This document shows positions 37,042 to 46,531 of a DNA stretch of 64,000 nt, one piece after another. Made by a program: the position numbers and the translations under genes. Position 1 is the stretch's first letter. Each line of letters starts with the position of its first letter. Origin of the DNA: Propionibacteriales bacterium. GTDB lineage: Bacteria > Actinomycetota > Actinomycetes > Propionibacteriales > Nocardioidaceae. Below the pieces are notes generated by a model. That model did no database searches and was not told where the DNA came from. It saw only the letters and a program-made list of their open reading frames with translations. The stretch is taken from assembly GCA_026392465.1 (NCBI GenBank), contig JAPLCA010000036.1:60310-124309 (forward strand). Direction: 5' to 3'.

Positions 37042-37845
37042 GTGGTGCGCTGGCTTTGGGGGTGTGGGGTTGCTGGTGCGCTGCCGCGGGGAGTCTGTGG
37101 TTGCTGGTGCGCTGCCGCAGGGGGTCTCGTCCTGCTGGTGCGCTGCCGTAGGGGGTCTGTGGTTACTGGTGCGCTGCCGTAGGGGGTCTGTCCTTGCTGG
37201 TGCGCTGCCGTAGGGGGTCTGTCCTTGCTGGTGCGCTGCCGTAGGGGGTCTCGTCGTGCTGGTGCGCTGGCTCGGCTGGCGCTGGGGGTGGTCTCCGAAA
37301 GGGCCTCGACCGGGCGGCTGGGCAGGAGCTGGGCTGGGTACTCGGGCCGCGGCTCCCGTGGTGGACGCAAGATTCTGCGTTTGCGCGTGCCGGCGGTGGA
37401 TCTGCCACCTGAAGAGCGCTCCTGAGGTGGCAGATCCACCGACGAGGGGGCGAGGGGTGTGAAGGATTCTTCCTTCTCGTGGACCGTTCCACGAGAAGGA
37501 AGAATCCTTCGTCACCCCAACCCAAAGGGCACCCAAGATGCTGCATTCCTGCGCTCGAGACTGAACGCTTCTGCGTTCACCACGGGATCCCGTAGCAAAC
37601 GCAGCATCCTTCGAACCCCAACGCACGAACGCAGAATCCTGCGTCCCACGCGGGCCGCAGCCCGAGACCCGAAACCGACCCCCGCCCAGCTGCCCGGTCG
37701 AGGCCCTTTCGGAGGCCACCCCCAGCGTGAGCCGAGGCAGCGCACCAGCAAGCGAAGACTCCCTGCGGCACCGCACCAGCGGGTACAAACCCCCTACGGC
37801 AGCGCACCAGCAAGCACGGCCCAACGTCGCCAGCGCACCAGCAAG
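37042..37845. repeat. Compound palindromic element, copy 2, with 31-bp tandem arrays
   Basis: It occupies the 894-base gap between tmk and topA. Left array: CTGGTGCGCTG-type units at exactly 31-bp spacing (37073, 37104, 37135, 37166, 37197, 37228, 37259, plus a weaker unit at 37042). Right array: the reverse complement GCACCAG at 37742, 37773, 37804 and 37835, again 31 bp apart. Between them are imperfect inverted arms from 37280 and to 37727. The core has hairpin GGTGGATCTGCC...GATCCACC (37396-37440), a perfect 23-bp-arm hairpin at 37461-37510 and the same seven 11-mer motifs as copy 1. Same orientation as copy 1. I see no gene. Confidence 0.88.
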
Positions 37846-37872
37846 GTCACGACCACCGCAGCCCGAGAGGAC

Positions 37873-40638
37873 TCAGCTCTTCTTCGCGGTCCCCGTCTTC
37901 TTCGCCGCCGTCTTCTTCGCCGTGGTCTTCTTCGCGGCGGTCTTCTTCGCAGCCGTCTTCTTGGTGGCCGTCTTCTTCGCCGCCGTCTTCTTGGTCGTGG
38001 TCTTCTTCGCGCTCTTCTTCGCCGTCTTCTTGACCGGACCGCGGGCGCGACGCTCGGCGAGGAGCTCCTGGGCGCGCTCGGGGGTCAGGGTCTCGAGGTC
38101 GTCGTCCTTGCGCAGCGAGGCGTTGGTCTCGCCGTCGGTGACGTAGACGCCGAAGCGGCCGTCCTTGGCGACGATCGGCTTCTCGCTGACCGGGTCGACG
38201 CCGAGCTCCTTCAGCGGGGGCTTCGCGGTGCCGCGGCGGCCGTAGGTCTTCGGCTGCGCGTAGATGGCGCGGGCCTGCTCCTCGGTGAGCGTGAACAGCT
38301 GCTCCTCCGACTCCAGCGAGCGCGAGTCGGTGCCCTTCTTCAGGTACGGGCCGTAGCGACCGTTCTGGGCGGTGATCTCCGTGCCGTCGACGTCGGTGCC
38401 GACGACGCGCGGGAGCGTGAGGAGCTGCACGGCGTCGTCGATGCCGATCGAGTCCATGCTCATCGAGCGGAAGAGGCTCGCGGTGCGCGGCTTCTCGCCC
38501 TTCTTCGCGTCCTCCGGCAGCAGCTCGGTCACGTACGGGCCGAACCGGCCGTTCTTGACCACGAGGTCCAGGCCGGTCTCCGGGTGGGTGCCCAGCATCT
38601 TCTCGGCACCAGCCGGGTTCGCCAGCAGCTCCTTCGCCTTCTCGAGGGTCAGCTCATCCGGCGGGAGGTCCTCGGGCACGTTCGCCCGGGTGGGGACGTC
38701 GACGCCGTCCTTGCCGGGCACCATCGGCGGGCCCTCGACGTACGGTCCGTAGCGCCCGACGCGCACCGCGACGTCGTCGCCGAGCTCGAACGTGGCGAGC
38801 CCGCGGGCGTCGATGTCGGGGAGGTTCTCGATGAGCCGCTTGAGGCCGGTGTCCTTCTCGCCGCTGCCGGCCCAGAAGCCCTCCAGCACGCGCTGACGCT
38901 CCTCGCGCCCGTGGGACACCTGGTCGAGGACGTCCTCCAGCTCGGCGGTGAAGGAGTAGTCGACCAGGCGCGGGAAGTGCTGCTCCATCAGCCGGACCAC
39001 GCTGAACGCGATCCACGCCGGGACGAGCGCGGTGCCCTTCTTGAACACGTAGCCGCGGTTCTGGATGGTGCCGATGATCGACGCGTAGGTCGACGGACGG
39101 CCGATCTCGCGGTCCTCGAGCTCCTTGATCAGCGACGCCTCGGTGTAGCGGGCCGGCGGCTTCGTCTCGTGCCCGGCGGGCGTCAGCTCGTGCGCGGTCA
39201 CCGTCTCGCCCTGGGCGAGCGCGGGCAGCTTCGTCTGCTGGTCGTCACCCTGGCCGTTGTCCTCGCGGGACTCCACGTACGCCTTCAGGAAGCCGTGGAA
39301 CGTGATGGTGCGCCCCGAGGCGGTGAGCTCGACGGGGGCCCCGGCGTCGGCGCCGGCCGCGTCGGACGCCGTGGCGGTGAGCCGGATCGAGACCTGCTCG
39401 CCGCGCGCGTCCTTCATCTGCGACGCGAGCGTCCGCTTCCAGATCAGCTCGTACAGCTTCAGCTCGTCGCCGCGCAGCCCGGTGGCCTGCGGGGTCGTGA
39501 ACTTCTCGCCGGCAGGACGGATGGCCTCGTGCGCCTCCTGGGCGTTCTTGACCTTGCCCGTGTAGGTGCGGGGCTTGTCGGGCAGGTACTCCGCGCCGTA
39601 CAGCTCCCTCACCTGGGCGCGCGACGCGTTCAGCGCGGTCTGCGACAGGGTGATCGAGTCGGTGCGCATGTAGGTGATGTGCCCGCCCTCGTACAGGCGC
39701 TGCGCGACCTGCATCGTGCGGGCGGCGCCGAAGCCGAACTTGCGCGACGCCTCCTGCTGCATCGTCGTGGTGCGGAACGGCGCGTACGGCTTGCGGGTGT
39801 AGGGCTTCGCGTCGACCGAGGCGACCGTGAACGTCTCGTCGCGCAGGCCGTCCGCGAGCGCGGTGACGCGCGCCTCGTCGAGGTGCGCGACGTCGGCGTT
39901 CTTCAGCGTGCCGTCGTCGGCGAAGGCCGACCCGTTCGCGACCCGCTTGCCGCCGACCGTCACCAGACGGGCGGGGAACAGGCGCGCGTCGTCGTGCTGC
40001 TCGCCGGCGTCGAACGTGGCGTCGAGGTCCCAGTACGAGGCCGAGCGGAACGCCATGCGCTCCCGCTCGCGCTCGACGACGAGGCGCGTCGCGACCGACT
40101 GCACGCGCCCGGCCGAGAGACCCGACATGACCTTCTTCCACAGGACCGGGCTGACCTCGTAGCCGTACAGCCGGTCGAGGATGCGGCGGGTCTCCTGCGC
40201 GTCGACGAGGTCCATGTCGATGTCGCGCGGGTTCTGGACGGCCCGGGTGATCGCTTCCTGGGTGATCTCGTTGAAGACGATCCGCTTGACGGGCACCTTC
40301 GGCTTCAGCTCGTCGAACAGGTGCCAGGCGATGGCCTCGCCCTCGCGGTCCTCATCGGTCGCGAGCACGAGCTCGTCGGCCTCCTTGAGGAGCTTCTTGA
40401 GCTTGGTGATCTGCGGCTTCTTGTCGGCGGCGACGACGTAGACGGGGTCGAAGCCGTTCTCGATGTCGACGCCGAGGCGCGCCCAGGGCAGGCCCTTGTA
40501 CTTGGCCGGCACCTGGTCGGCGCCCTTCGGGAGGTCGCGGATGTGGCCCACGCTGGAGTCGACGACGTAGCCGTCACCCAGGTACGACTGGATGCTGCGC
40601 ACCTTGTTCGGCGACTCGACGATGACGAGCGTGGTCAC
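37873..40638 (-). CDS. topA: DNA topoisomerase I with Lys-rich tail
   Basis: A 921-residue type IA topoisomerase that relaxes negative supercoils. The TOPRIM domain starts TLVIVESPNKVRSIQSYL and contains TDEDREGEAIAWHL (metal residues). The catalytic tyrosine is Tyr323 in ITYMRTDSITLS. Several C-terminal Topo_C repeats (GRYGPYL, GRFGPYV, GRFGVYV) precede a Lys/Ala/Thr tail (repeats of AAKKT and TAKKT) of about 50 residues, a known actinobacterial feature for DNA binding and processivity. GTG 40638 has GGGAG upstream. The stop is followed within about 30 bases by repeat element copy 2. Confidence 0.96.
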   Translation of the reverse strand: MTTLVIVESPNKVRSIQSYLGDGYVVDSSVGHIRDLPKGADQVPAKYKGLPWARLGVDIENGFDPVYVVAADKKPQITKLKKLLKEADELVLATDEDREGEAIAWHLFDELKPKVPVKRIVFNEITQEAITRAVQNPRDIDMDLVDAQETRRILDRLYGYEVSPVLWKKVMSGLSAGRVQSVATRLVVERERERMAFRSASYWDLDATFDAGEQHDDARLFPARLVTVGGKRVANGSAFADDGTLKNADVAHLDEARVTALADGLRDETFTVASVDAKPYTRKPYAPFRTTTMQQEASRKFGFGAARTMQVAQRLYEGGHITYMRTDSITLSQTALNASRAQVRELYGAEYLPDKPRTYTGKVKNAQEAHEAIRPAGEKFTTPQATGLRGDELKLYELIWKRTLASQMKDARGEQVSIRLTATASDAAGADAGAPVELTASGRTITFHGFLKAYVESREDNGQGDDQQTKLPALAQGETVTAHELTPAGHETKPPARYTEASLIKELEDREIGRPSTYASIIGTIQNRGYVFKKGTALVPAWIAFSVVRLMEQHFPRLVDYSFTAELEDVLDQVSHGREERQRVLEGFWAGSGEKDTGLKRLIENLPDIDARGLATFELGDDVAVRVGRYGPYVEGPPMVPGKDGVDVPTRANVPEDLPPDELTLEKAKELLANPAGAEKMLGTHPETGLDLVVKNGRFGPYVTELLPEDAKKGEKPRTASLFRSMSMDSIGIDDAVQLLTLPRVVGTDVDGTEITAQNGRYGPYLKKGTDSRSLESEEQLFTLTEEQARAIYAQPKTYGRRGTAKPPLKELGVDPVSEKPIVAKDGRFGVYVTDGETNASLRKDDDLETLTPERAQELLAERRARGPVKKTAKKSAKKTTTKKTAAKKTATKKTAAKKTAAKKTTAKKTAAKKTGTAKKS

Positions 40639-40771
40639 GGTGTTACTCCCTCGTGGACGGTCCGGGCGCACGGACAGCGGGCCGGACGCGGCATACGCTA
40701 ACGCGCCTTGTCAAGGAACATCGTGCCCCGGGGGCACAGGTGGCGCGCGCCACACGGCCCGTGCCGGGCGG

Positions 40772-42301
40772 TCAGGGAACCAGCAGGCCGTCGGCGACGA
40801 GCTCGTGGACGACCGGGCGGTACTGCTCGCGCAGGGCCTCGGGATCGCGATCGAGGAGCCGGGCGAGCGCGTCGAGCACCTGCCCGGCCGTCAGGTCGCC
40901 GTCGAGCGCTCCGACGAGCCCCGCCTGGACCGTGTCGACCTGCGCGGCGCGGCGCAGCCCCTCCCCCAGGCGCAGGACGATCGCCTCCGGATCCTCCTCG
41001 CCGGCCCGGCCGAACGTCTCCTGCGTCAGCGTGGGTGCCTGCCGCCAGCGGACGTCGAGGACGTCGTCGGCGGCGGCGAGGGCGTCGACCCGCTCGGCCC
41101 AGGCGAGGACCGCGCCCCCGACGGGCGGCACGACCTCGTGGCGCCACTCCTCCAGCCGCAGCACGGGCACGTCGCGGTGCGCCGCGCGGAGGCTGATCCA
41201 TCCGAACGCCATGGCCTGCACGCCCTGGGCGTCGAACCAGTCGAGCCAGGCGTCGTAGCGGGCCGTGTAGTCGGGCCGGTGTCGGACGCCCGCGTCGGCC
41301 AGCCACATCTCGACGTACGCCGAGAGGTCCACCACCTCACGCTGGACCACCCAGGCGTCCAGGCCGGTCGGCCCGACCCACCCGCCCAGCCGCTCCTGCC
41401 ACGGCTCGTCGGTGTGCACCCAGCTGCCGAGCACCTGGCACCAGCCGCCCGGGACGAGGTGGTCCGCGGCTCCGGCGACGACCGTGCGCACGACGCCGTC
41501 CGTCGCGAGGCTGCTCTCACGGTAGACGAGCCGGTCCCCGGTCGGTGGGGAGACGACGAAGGGCGGGTTGGTGGCGATGGTGTCGAAGCGCTCGCCCGCG
41601 ACCGGGTCCCAGAAGGAGCCGTCGCGTACGTCGACGTCGACGCCGTTGAGCTCGGCCGTGAGCCGCGCTGCCCAGAGGGCCCGCGGGTTGACGTCGGTGG
41701 CGACGACGCGGTCGTGCCCCTGCGCCAGGTGGAGCGCCTGGACCCCGCACCCGGTCCCGAGGTCGAGCGCACGCGTCGAGTCCCCACGATTCGGTACGTC
41801 ATCGCCTGTTCCCGTCGCGGGAAAGGGCGATGACGTACCGAATCGTGGGGTGGGGCGGAGGGAGGGGCCCGGCACGGTGAGCTGGGCGAGGGAGGAGGAC
41901 GCCTCGCTGATGCCGAGGACGTGCTCGGGACCGACCTCGATGGGGCGCGTGTCGAGCCCGGGGGTCAGGTCGCAGACGACCCACCAGTCGTGCGTCTCGT
42001 CGCCGTAGGGGCGGACGTCGACCAGCGCGCGCACCACGTCGCCGTCGCGGGCGAGGACGCCGCGATCCACCAGCTCGTCCACCTGCCCCGGAAGCGCGGC
42101 CGAGACGGCCGCGGCAGGCTCAGGTCGCTGCAGGGAGAACAGGCGCACCAGCGTCGAGAGCGGCGAGCCGTCGCGGGTGGCGCGCTCGGCCGGCGTCGTC
42201 TCGTTGCGCAGCAGGGCCCCGTGGGCCTCGGTCCCCAGCAGGACCTGCACCTGCTCGACGGTGAAGCCGACGTCGGTCAGGCGGGCGCGCAGTCGTTCCA
42301 T
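40772..42301 (-). CDS. Class I SAM methyltransferase (HemK/RlmG-like) with in-frame palindrome
   Basis: A 509-residue protein. The N-terminal domain (about 1-150) is helical and winged-helix-like. The central Rossmann methyltransferase has motif I RALDLGTGCGVQALHLA, motif II VVATDVNPRALWAA and motif IV TIATNPPFVVSPP; the NPPF signature is typical of N6-adenine or glutamine methyltransferases. A C-terminal domain of about 170 residues follows. About 23 residues (PRFGTSSPFPATGTGDDVPN) just before motif I are encoded by a 69-bp palindrome and look inserted. The substrate is unknown, likely RNA or a translation factor. Confidence 0.8.
   Translation of the reverse strand: MERLRARLTDVGFTVEQVQVLLGTEAHGALLRNETTPAERATRDGSPLSTLVRLFSLQRPEPAAAVSAALPGQVDELVDRGVLARDGDVVRALVDVRPYGDETHDWWVVCDLTPGLDTRPIEVGPEHVLGISEASSSLAQLTVPGPSLRPTPRFGTSSPFPATGTGDDVPNRGDSTRALDLGTGCGVQALHLAQGHDRVVATDVNPRALWAARLTAELNGVDVDVRDGSFWDPVAGERFDTIATNPPFVVSPPTGDRLVYRESSLATDGVVRTVVAGAADHLVPGGWCQVLGSWVHTDEPWQERLGGWVGPTGLDAWVVQREVVDLSAYVEMWLADAGVRHRPDYTARYDAWLDWFDAQGVQAMAFGWISLRAAHRDVPVLRLEEWRHEVVPPVGGAVLAWAERVDALAAADDVLDVRWRQAPTLTQETFGRAGEEDPEAIVLRLGEGLRRAAQVDTVQAGLVGALDGDLTAGQVLDALARLLDRDPEALREQYRPVVHELVADGLLVP
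41782..41850. repeat. 69-bp palindrome inserted in frame in the methyltransferase gene
   Basis: Two perfect 25-bp arms (41782-41806 and 41826-41850) flank a 19-base centre that itself pairs as TTCCCG-TCG-CGGGAA. The whole is a near-perfect hairpin whose length, 69 bp, is a multiple of three. It encodes about 23 residues immediately before SAM motif I and leaves the reading frame intact. It resembles coding-region palindromic elements described in Rickettsia, but the family is not identified. Confidence 0.9.
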
Positions 42302-42335
42302 GGCGTCAGCGTGTCACGCCGACGTCGGGGCGACC

Positions 42336-42692
42336 TCAGGCGAGGTCGGCGGTGTCGTGCGCGGCGCGCGCGGCCTCGACGGACTCGTGCAGGCCGAACA
42401 CCTTGTCGAGGCCGGTGATCTCGAAGATCTTGAGCAGCCGCGGGTGGGTGCAGACGATGTCGAGCGAGCCGCCGCCCGCCCGGACCTTCTTGAGGGCGCC
42501 CACGAGGACGCCGAGACCGGTCGAGTCGAGGAAGTCGACGCGCTGCACGTCGACGACGAGGCGCAGGTGACCTGCGTCGATCGCCTCCACGATCGCCTCC
42601 CGCAGCCGGGGCGCGGTGTACACGTCGATCTCGCCGCCGACCTCGATGATCTCGAAGGGCTCGTCGGTGCGGGTGGTCAGCAGGAGCTCCAT
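42336..42692 (-). CDS. bldG: BldG-like anti-anti-sigma factor (STAS domain)
   Basis: A 118-residue STAS protein. [21 protein letters not shown] and [21 protein letters not shown] match Streptomyces BldG almost directly, with the phosphorylatable Ser57 in DSTG. Such proteins bind anti-sigma factor kinases when unphosphorylated and so free a sigma factor. I chose ATG 42692 with AAGGAC upstream. It is divergent from the DUF1998 helicase gene, the same neighbour as in Streptomyces as I recall. No anti-sigma kinase gene is adjacent. Confidence 0.88.
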   Translation of the reverse strand: MELLLTTRTDEPFEIIEVGGEIDVYTAPRLREAIVEAIDAGHLRLVVDVQRVDFLDSTGLGVLVGALKKVRAGGGSLDIVCTHPRLLKIFEITGLDKVFGLHESVEAARAAHDTADLA

Positions 42693-42789
42693 CAACGTCC
42701 TTCCTCGGAGATGGACCAAGTCAACCACGCCGGACGCGTGGACGCCCCGTCGTCGGCGGCTCCGACGGGGACCCTGGGAGGATGGCCCG

Positions 42790-45093
42790 GTGGAACCGGA
42801 CCGAGTGCTGACGCGCTACGCCGACCGGATCCTGCACCTGCACGAGGTCCCCGCGCGCGACGCCGTCGTGGAGCCGTGGCCGGAGTGGGTCGACCCGCGC
42901 GTGCGCACCGCGTTCGCCGCCCAGGGCGTCACCCACCTCTGGGCCCACCAGGCCGAGGCGCTCGCGCACGTGCACGCCGGCCGGCACGTCGTCGTGTCGA
43001 CGGGGACGGCCTCGGGCAAGTCGCTGACCTACCAGGTCCCCGCGCTCGACGCGCTGGTCCGCGGTCGCACAGGCGATGCGATCCGCGGGCACCGCGCCCC
43101 GACGGCCCTCTACCTGGCACCGACGAAGGCCCTCGCCGCCGACCAGCTGCGACGCCTGCCCCGCGACGAGGAGGGTGGACCGCTCGTGCGGGCGACCACC
43201 GTCGACGGCGACAGCTCGCTCGACGAGCGCTCGTGGGCACGCGACCACGCGCAGCTCGTGCTCACCAACCCCGACACCGTGCACCACACCCTCCTGCCCG
43301 GCCACGAGCGCTGGGCGCGGCTCTTCGCGGGACTCCAGGTCGTGGTCGTGGACGAGTGCCACCACTACCGCGGGGTGTTCGGCGCGCACGTCGCGCACGT
43401 GCTGCGCCGGCTGCTGCGCGTGTGCGCGCATCACGGGTCGCAGCCGGTGGTCGTGCTCTCCTCGGCGACGGTGAGCGAGCCCGAGGCGTCGGCGCGGCGG
43501 CTGACCGGGCTCGACGTGGTGGCCGTGACCGACGACGCCTCGCCCCACGGTCCGCGCACGATCGCGCTCTGGGAGCCGCCGCTGGTGGGCGCGGCGCACC
43601 CCTCCCAGCCGCCGAGCCGGCGGTCCGCGGGCCGGGAGGCCGCCGACGTCCTCACCGACCTGGTGCTGGACCGCACGCGCACGCTGGTCTTCTCGCGGTC
43701 CCGTCGAGGGGCCGAGGCCATCGCGCGGGGGGCCCAGGACCGGCTCGGCGAGGTGGCGCCGGAGCTGCCGGCGCGGGTCGCCACCTACCGCGGCGGCTAC
43801 CTGCCCGAGGAGCGTCGTGAGCTGGAGGACCGGCTCCGCTCCGGCGACCTGCTGGGCCTGGCCGCGACGAACGCGCTCGAGCTGGGCGTCGACGTCAGCG
43901 GCCTCGACGCCGTCGTCAGCGTGGGGTTCCCGGGCACGCGTGCGGCGTTCTGGCAGCAGGTGGGACGGGCCGGGCGCGACGGCCAGCGCTCGCTCGGCGT
44001 GCTCGTGGCACGTGACGAGCCCATCGACACGTTCCTGGTGCACCATCCCGACGCGTGGCTCGGCGCGCCGGTGGAGGCCACCGTCTTCGACCCCGACAAT
44101 CCGTACGTGCTGGGTCCGCACCTCGCCGCCGCCGCGCAGGAGCTGCCGCTGACGGAGGCCGACCTGGAGCTGTTCGGCCCCCGCGCCCGCGAGGGGGTCG
44201 ACGCGCTGGAGGCCGCCGGCTGGCTGCGACGGAGGACGGCGGGCTGGTTCTGGACCCGCCGCGACCGCGCTGCCGCGCTCGCCGACCTGCGCGGCAGCGG
44301 CGGCGCACCGGTGCAGATCGTCGACGGCCCGACCGGGCGCCTGGTCGGCACGGTCGACGCCGGTGCCGCCGACGGAGAGGTGCACGAGGGGGCGGTGTAC
44401 GTGCACCAGGGCCAGGTGCACGTGGTCGACGAGTACGACGTGGACGACGGCGTGGCGGTCGTCCACGCCGAGGACCCCGGCTGGTCGACGTCGGCGCGCT
44501 CGACCACGGAGGTCTCGGTGGTCGCCACCCGGCGCACGCGACGCTGGGGTGCCACGACGGTCCACCTGGGCGAGGTCGACGTGACGAGCCAGGCGGTCTC
44601 GTTCAGCCGCCGGCGGCACGACGGCAGCCTGGTGGGCGAGGAGCCGCTCGACCTCCCGTCGCGCACGCTGCGCACCGTCGCGACCTGGTGGACGCTGCCT
44701 CCGGACGTGGTGGAGCGGGTGCTGGAACGCACCGACGTGCCCGGCGCGGCGCACGCGGCCGAGCACGCCGCGATCGGGCTGCTGCCGCTGCTCGCCACCT
44801 GCGACCGCTGGGACCTCGGCGGGCTGTCGGCCGCCGTCCACGCGGACACCGGGACGCTCACGATCTTCGTCTACGACGGCCACCCGGGCGGCGCGGGCTT
44901 CGCCGAGCGCGGCTACGAGGTCGTGGAGCGGTGGCTGCGCGTCACGCGCGCGACGATCGACGACTGCGAGTGTCGCGACGGGTGCCCGTCGTGCGTGGTG
45001 TCGCCGAAGTGCGGGAACTTCAACGAGCCGCTCGACAAGGCGGGCGCGGTGCGGCTGCTCGACGCTCTGCTCGACGGCGCACCCGAGGACTGA
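42790..45093 (+). CDS. DEAD/DEAH-box helicase with DUF1998 domain (Hrq1/MrfA-like)
   Basis: A 767-residue superfamily 2 helicase. Walker A is TGTASGKS (71-78) and motif II is DECH (188-191). Further motifs are [11 protein letters not shown] (III), [23 protein letters not shown] (V) and [17 protein letters not shown] (VI). The C-terminal DUF1998 domain carries the four-cysteine cluster [19 protein letters not shown]. This layout matches the Hrq1/MrfA/YprA DNA-repair helicases. GTG 42790 has GGAGG upstream. It is the helicase of the helicase/secretion neighbourhood next to Tad genes, transcribed convergently to them. Confidence 0.92.
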   Translation: MEPDRVLTRYADRILHLHEVPARDAVVEPWPEWVDPRVRTAFAAQGVTHLWAHQAEALAHVHAGRHVVVSTGTASGKSLTYQVPALDALVRGRTGDAIRGHRAPTALYLAPTKALAADQLRRLPRDEEGGPLVRATTVDGDSSLDERSWARDHAQLVLTNPDTVHHTLLPGHERWARLFAGLQVVVVDECHHYRGVFGAHVAHVLRRLLRVCAHHGSQPVVVLSSATVSEPEASARRLTGLDVVAVTDDASPHGPRTIALWEPPLVGAAHPSQPPSRRSAGREAADVLTDLVLDRTRTLVFSRSRRGAEAIARGAQDRLGEVAPELPARVATYRGGYLPEERRELEDRLRSGDLLGLAATNALELGVDVSGLDAVVSVGFPGTRAAFWQQVGRAGRDGQRSLGVLVARDEPIDTFLVHHPDAWLGAPVEATVFDPDNPYVLGPHLAAAAQELPLTEADLELFGPRAREGVDALEAAGWLRRRTAGWFWTRRDRAAALADLRGSGGAPVQIVDGPTGRLVGTVDAGAADGEVHEGAVYVHQGQVHVVDEYDVDDGVAVVHAEDPGWSTSARSTTEVSVVATRRTRRWGATTVHLGEVDVTSQAVSFSRRRHDGSLVGEEPLDLPSRTLRTVATWWTLPPDVVERVLERTDVPGAAHAAEHAAIGLLPLLATCDRWDLGGLSAAVHADTGTLTIFVYDGHPGGAGFAERGYEVVERWLRVTRATIDDCECRDGCPSCVVSPKCGNFNEPLDKAGAVRLLDALLDGAPED

Positions 45094-45101
45094 GCCCACG
45101 C

Positions 45102-45461
45102 TCACCGCTCGTACCAGGCCGGCGCGGCCCGCGCCTGTACCCGTGCGCGCCACGTCCCGCCCCACCAGGGCCTGGTGGCGGCGGTCGCGGTGACCGTGAC
45201 GACGTCGAGGTCGGCACGGCACCGTTCGAGCGTGGCGCGGTTGCGGCGCGCCACCTCACGGGCGGCCTCGCAGGGGTCGGCGCCCTCCGTGGCCGCCCGA
45301 CTGCCGGCCAGGGCGGCGAGGTCGGCTGCGCCGGACACGCGGTGCCGCAGCGCGACCAGGCCGGTCACCTGCAGCCCCAGCGCGACGACGGTCACGAGGA
45401 CGGCGCCGACCCAGAGCGCGTGCACCGTGACCGATCCCCGATCGGCCGGCGGCGTGCTCAC
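45102..45461 (-). CDS. TadE-like protein of the helicase/secretion neighbourhood
   Basis: A 119-residue protein with one N-terminal membrane helix (about 14-35, VHALWVGAVLVTVVALGLQV) after a GSVT start, like minor pseudopilins. The next stretch RHRVSGAADLAALAGSRAA is typical of TadE/TadG-like proteins, with two cysteines later (PCEAAR and ERCRAD). It overlaps the previous TadE gene (GTGA). It is the distal gene of this short operon, ending 8 bases from the helicase stop. Confidence 0.82.
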   Translation of the reverse strand: MSTPPADRGSVTVHALWVGAVLVTVVALGLQVTGLVALRHRVSGAADLAALAGSRAATEGADPCEAAREVARRNRATLERCRADLDVVTVTATAATRPWWGGTWRARVQARAAPAWYER

Positions 45462-45817
45462 GACGTCTCCACGGCTGCCACCGCGGTCGCGTCGAGCCGG
45501 GTGGAGCCCACCGTCGACGCGAAGCCGAGGGGTGCCCGCGTCCGCACCCGTACCGTGACCGCGACGGTCCCGTCGGCGCCCTCGGCCACCTCCACCGTGG
45601 ACCCGGCGGGCGCCAGCCGCCGCACGACGGCGACGGCGTCGGCCTCGGGCTCGCCCCGCGCGACCAGACGAGCGCCCTCCCGGGCGGCGTCGACGAGCCG
45701 CACCTGGGTCAGGCCGAGGGACGCGACCCAGACGAGCAGCACGACGAGCACGAGCCCGAACGGCGCGAGGACGGCCAGCTCGGCCGTGGCCGTGCCGCGT
45801 TCGCCGCGTCGCCTCAT
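45458..45817 (-). CDS. TadE-family pseudopilin
   Basis: A 119-residue TadE protein. RRGERGTATAELAVLAPFGLVLVVLLVWVASLGLTQVRLVDAAREGARLVARGE is the classic TadE start: a type IV pilin-like GTATAELA cleavage region, one membrane helix and the DAAREGAR stretch. TadE pseudopilins are needed for Flp pilus assembly. ATG 45817 overlaps the end of the upstream pilin-like gene. No TadV prepilin peptidase is in the window. Confidence 0.88.
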   Translation of the reverse strand: MRRRGERGTATAELAVLAPFGLVLVVLLVWVASLGLTQVRLVDAAREGARLVARGEPEADAVAVVRRLAPAGSTVEVAEGADGTVAVTVRVRTRAPLGFASTVGSTRLDATAVAAVETS

Positions 45818-46080
45818 CGCAGGGGCACGAACGGACGACCGTGCCACAGGAGCTCCAGGAGGGAGCGGGGCTCCAGGGCCTGCCGCAGCAGCGCGGAGAC
45901 GTGGTCGAGGAACCAGCCGTCGGTGCCGAGGCGCAGCACCACGACGGCGCACGTGACGGCCCCCAGCGTGCCGACGGCGTACTCGGCCGTCGTGGCGCCG
46001 CCGTCGCCGGGAGGTCGGACGCGCGACCGGCGAGCGGGTGGTGCGGTGGCGGGGACGTCGGGACGGGTCGGGCGCGGCAC
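45814..46080 (-). CDS. DUF4244/Flp-pilin-like protein A
   Basis: An 88-residue protein. A basic, Pro/Arg-rich start (about 1-26) is followed by GGATTAEYAVGTLGAVTCAVVVLRLG, the Flp-pilin-like membrane segment seen in DUF4244 proteins (TTAEYAVGT with the conserved Glu). The last 40 residues are amphipathic. The GTG start is at 46080, 69 bases after a paralogous gene with the same TTAEYAVGTLGA core. It is a candidate pilin subunit or minor pilin. Confidence 0.75.
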   Translation of the reverse strand: MPRPTRPDVPATAPPARRSRVRPPGDGGATTAEYAVGTLGAVTCAVVVLRLGTDGWFLDHVSALLRQALEPRSLLELLWHGRPFVPLR

Positions 46081-46149
46081 GGTGACCTCCTCGGTCAGGT
46101 CGGCAGGCTCCAGGGCGGGACGGACTCCCCCGCCCTGGAGCCGGCTGGG

Positions 46150-46395
46150 TCAGAACAGGTTCGGCAGGACGTTCGGGATGTTGTCGATGACGTCCTTGAC
46201 CAGGTCGCCGAACCACTCCGACTGGCCGATCTTCACGAGCACACCGCCGACGGTGCAGGCACCGAGCGTGCCGACGGCGTACTCAGCCGTGGTCATGCCG
46301 TCCTGCCGTCGACCGCGGCGGGTCGCGCGGGCGACGAGCGAGGCGCCGCGGGATCGGGTCCTCGACGGGGCGGGGCGGGAGGTGGAGAGGTGCAT
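46150..46395 (-). CDS. DUF4244/Flp-pilin-like protein B
   Basis: An 81-residue paralogue of the neighbouring protein: a basic N-terminus (about 1-31), then GMTTAEYAVGTLGACTVGGVLVKIG and a short C-terminus ending NIPNVLPNLF. ATG 46395 has a good AAGGAC ribosome site, stronger than that of the other copy. It is probably the major Flp-type pilin of the cluster. A hairpin at 46509 separates it from the TadC gene upstream. Confidence 0.8.
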   Translation of the reverse strand: MHLSTSRPAPSRTRSRGASLVARATRRGRRQDGMTTAEYAVGTLGACTVGGVLVKIGQSEWFGDLVKDVIDNIPNVLPNLF

Positions 46396-46508
46396 GGCTG
46401 TCCTTTCGTGGAACGGGCTGACACCGAGGAGATGGCGTCGTCGACGGTCCGAGTGCCCACGGCGTCGAGCGATGTGGACCGGGCGGCTGCCTCCTCCGGT
46501 CGGCGGGA

Positions 46509-46530
46509 CCGCCTGTGGACGGACAGGCGG
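46509..46530. terminator. Hairpin after the TadC gene
   Basis: CCGCCTGT, loop GGACGG, ACAGGCGG: an 8-bp perfect stem directly after the TadC stop codon at 46532, so it lies at the end of the CpaE-TadA-TadB-TadC transcript. It may partly terminate before the pilin genes. Confidence 0.55.
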
Positions 46531-46531
46531 C

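Noticed and set aside
37042..37290. CRISPR array from the 31-bp periodicity
   Set aside because: The units are contiguous tandem repeats without unique spacers, and no cas genes are nearby.
37459..40701. 1080-codon plus-strand open frame antisense to topA
   Set aside because: topA on the other strand has full family motifs; this frame has Arg/Val/Leu-rich composition typical of shadows.
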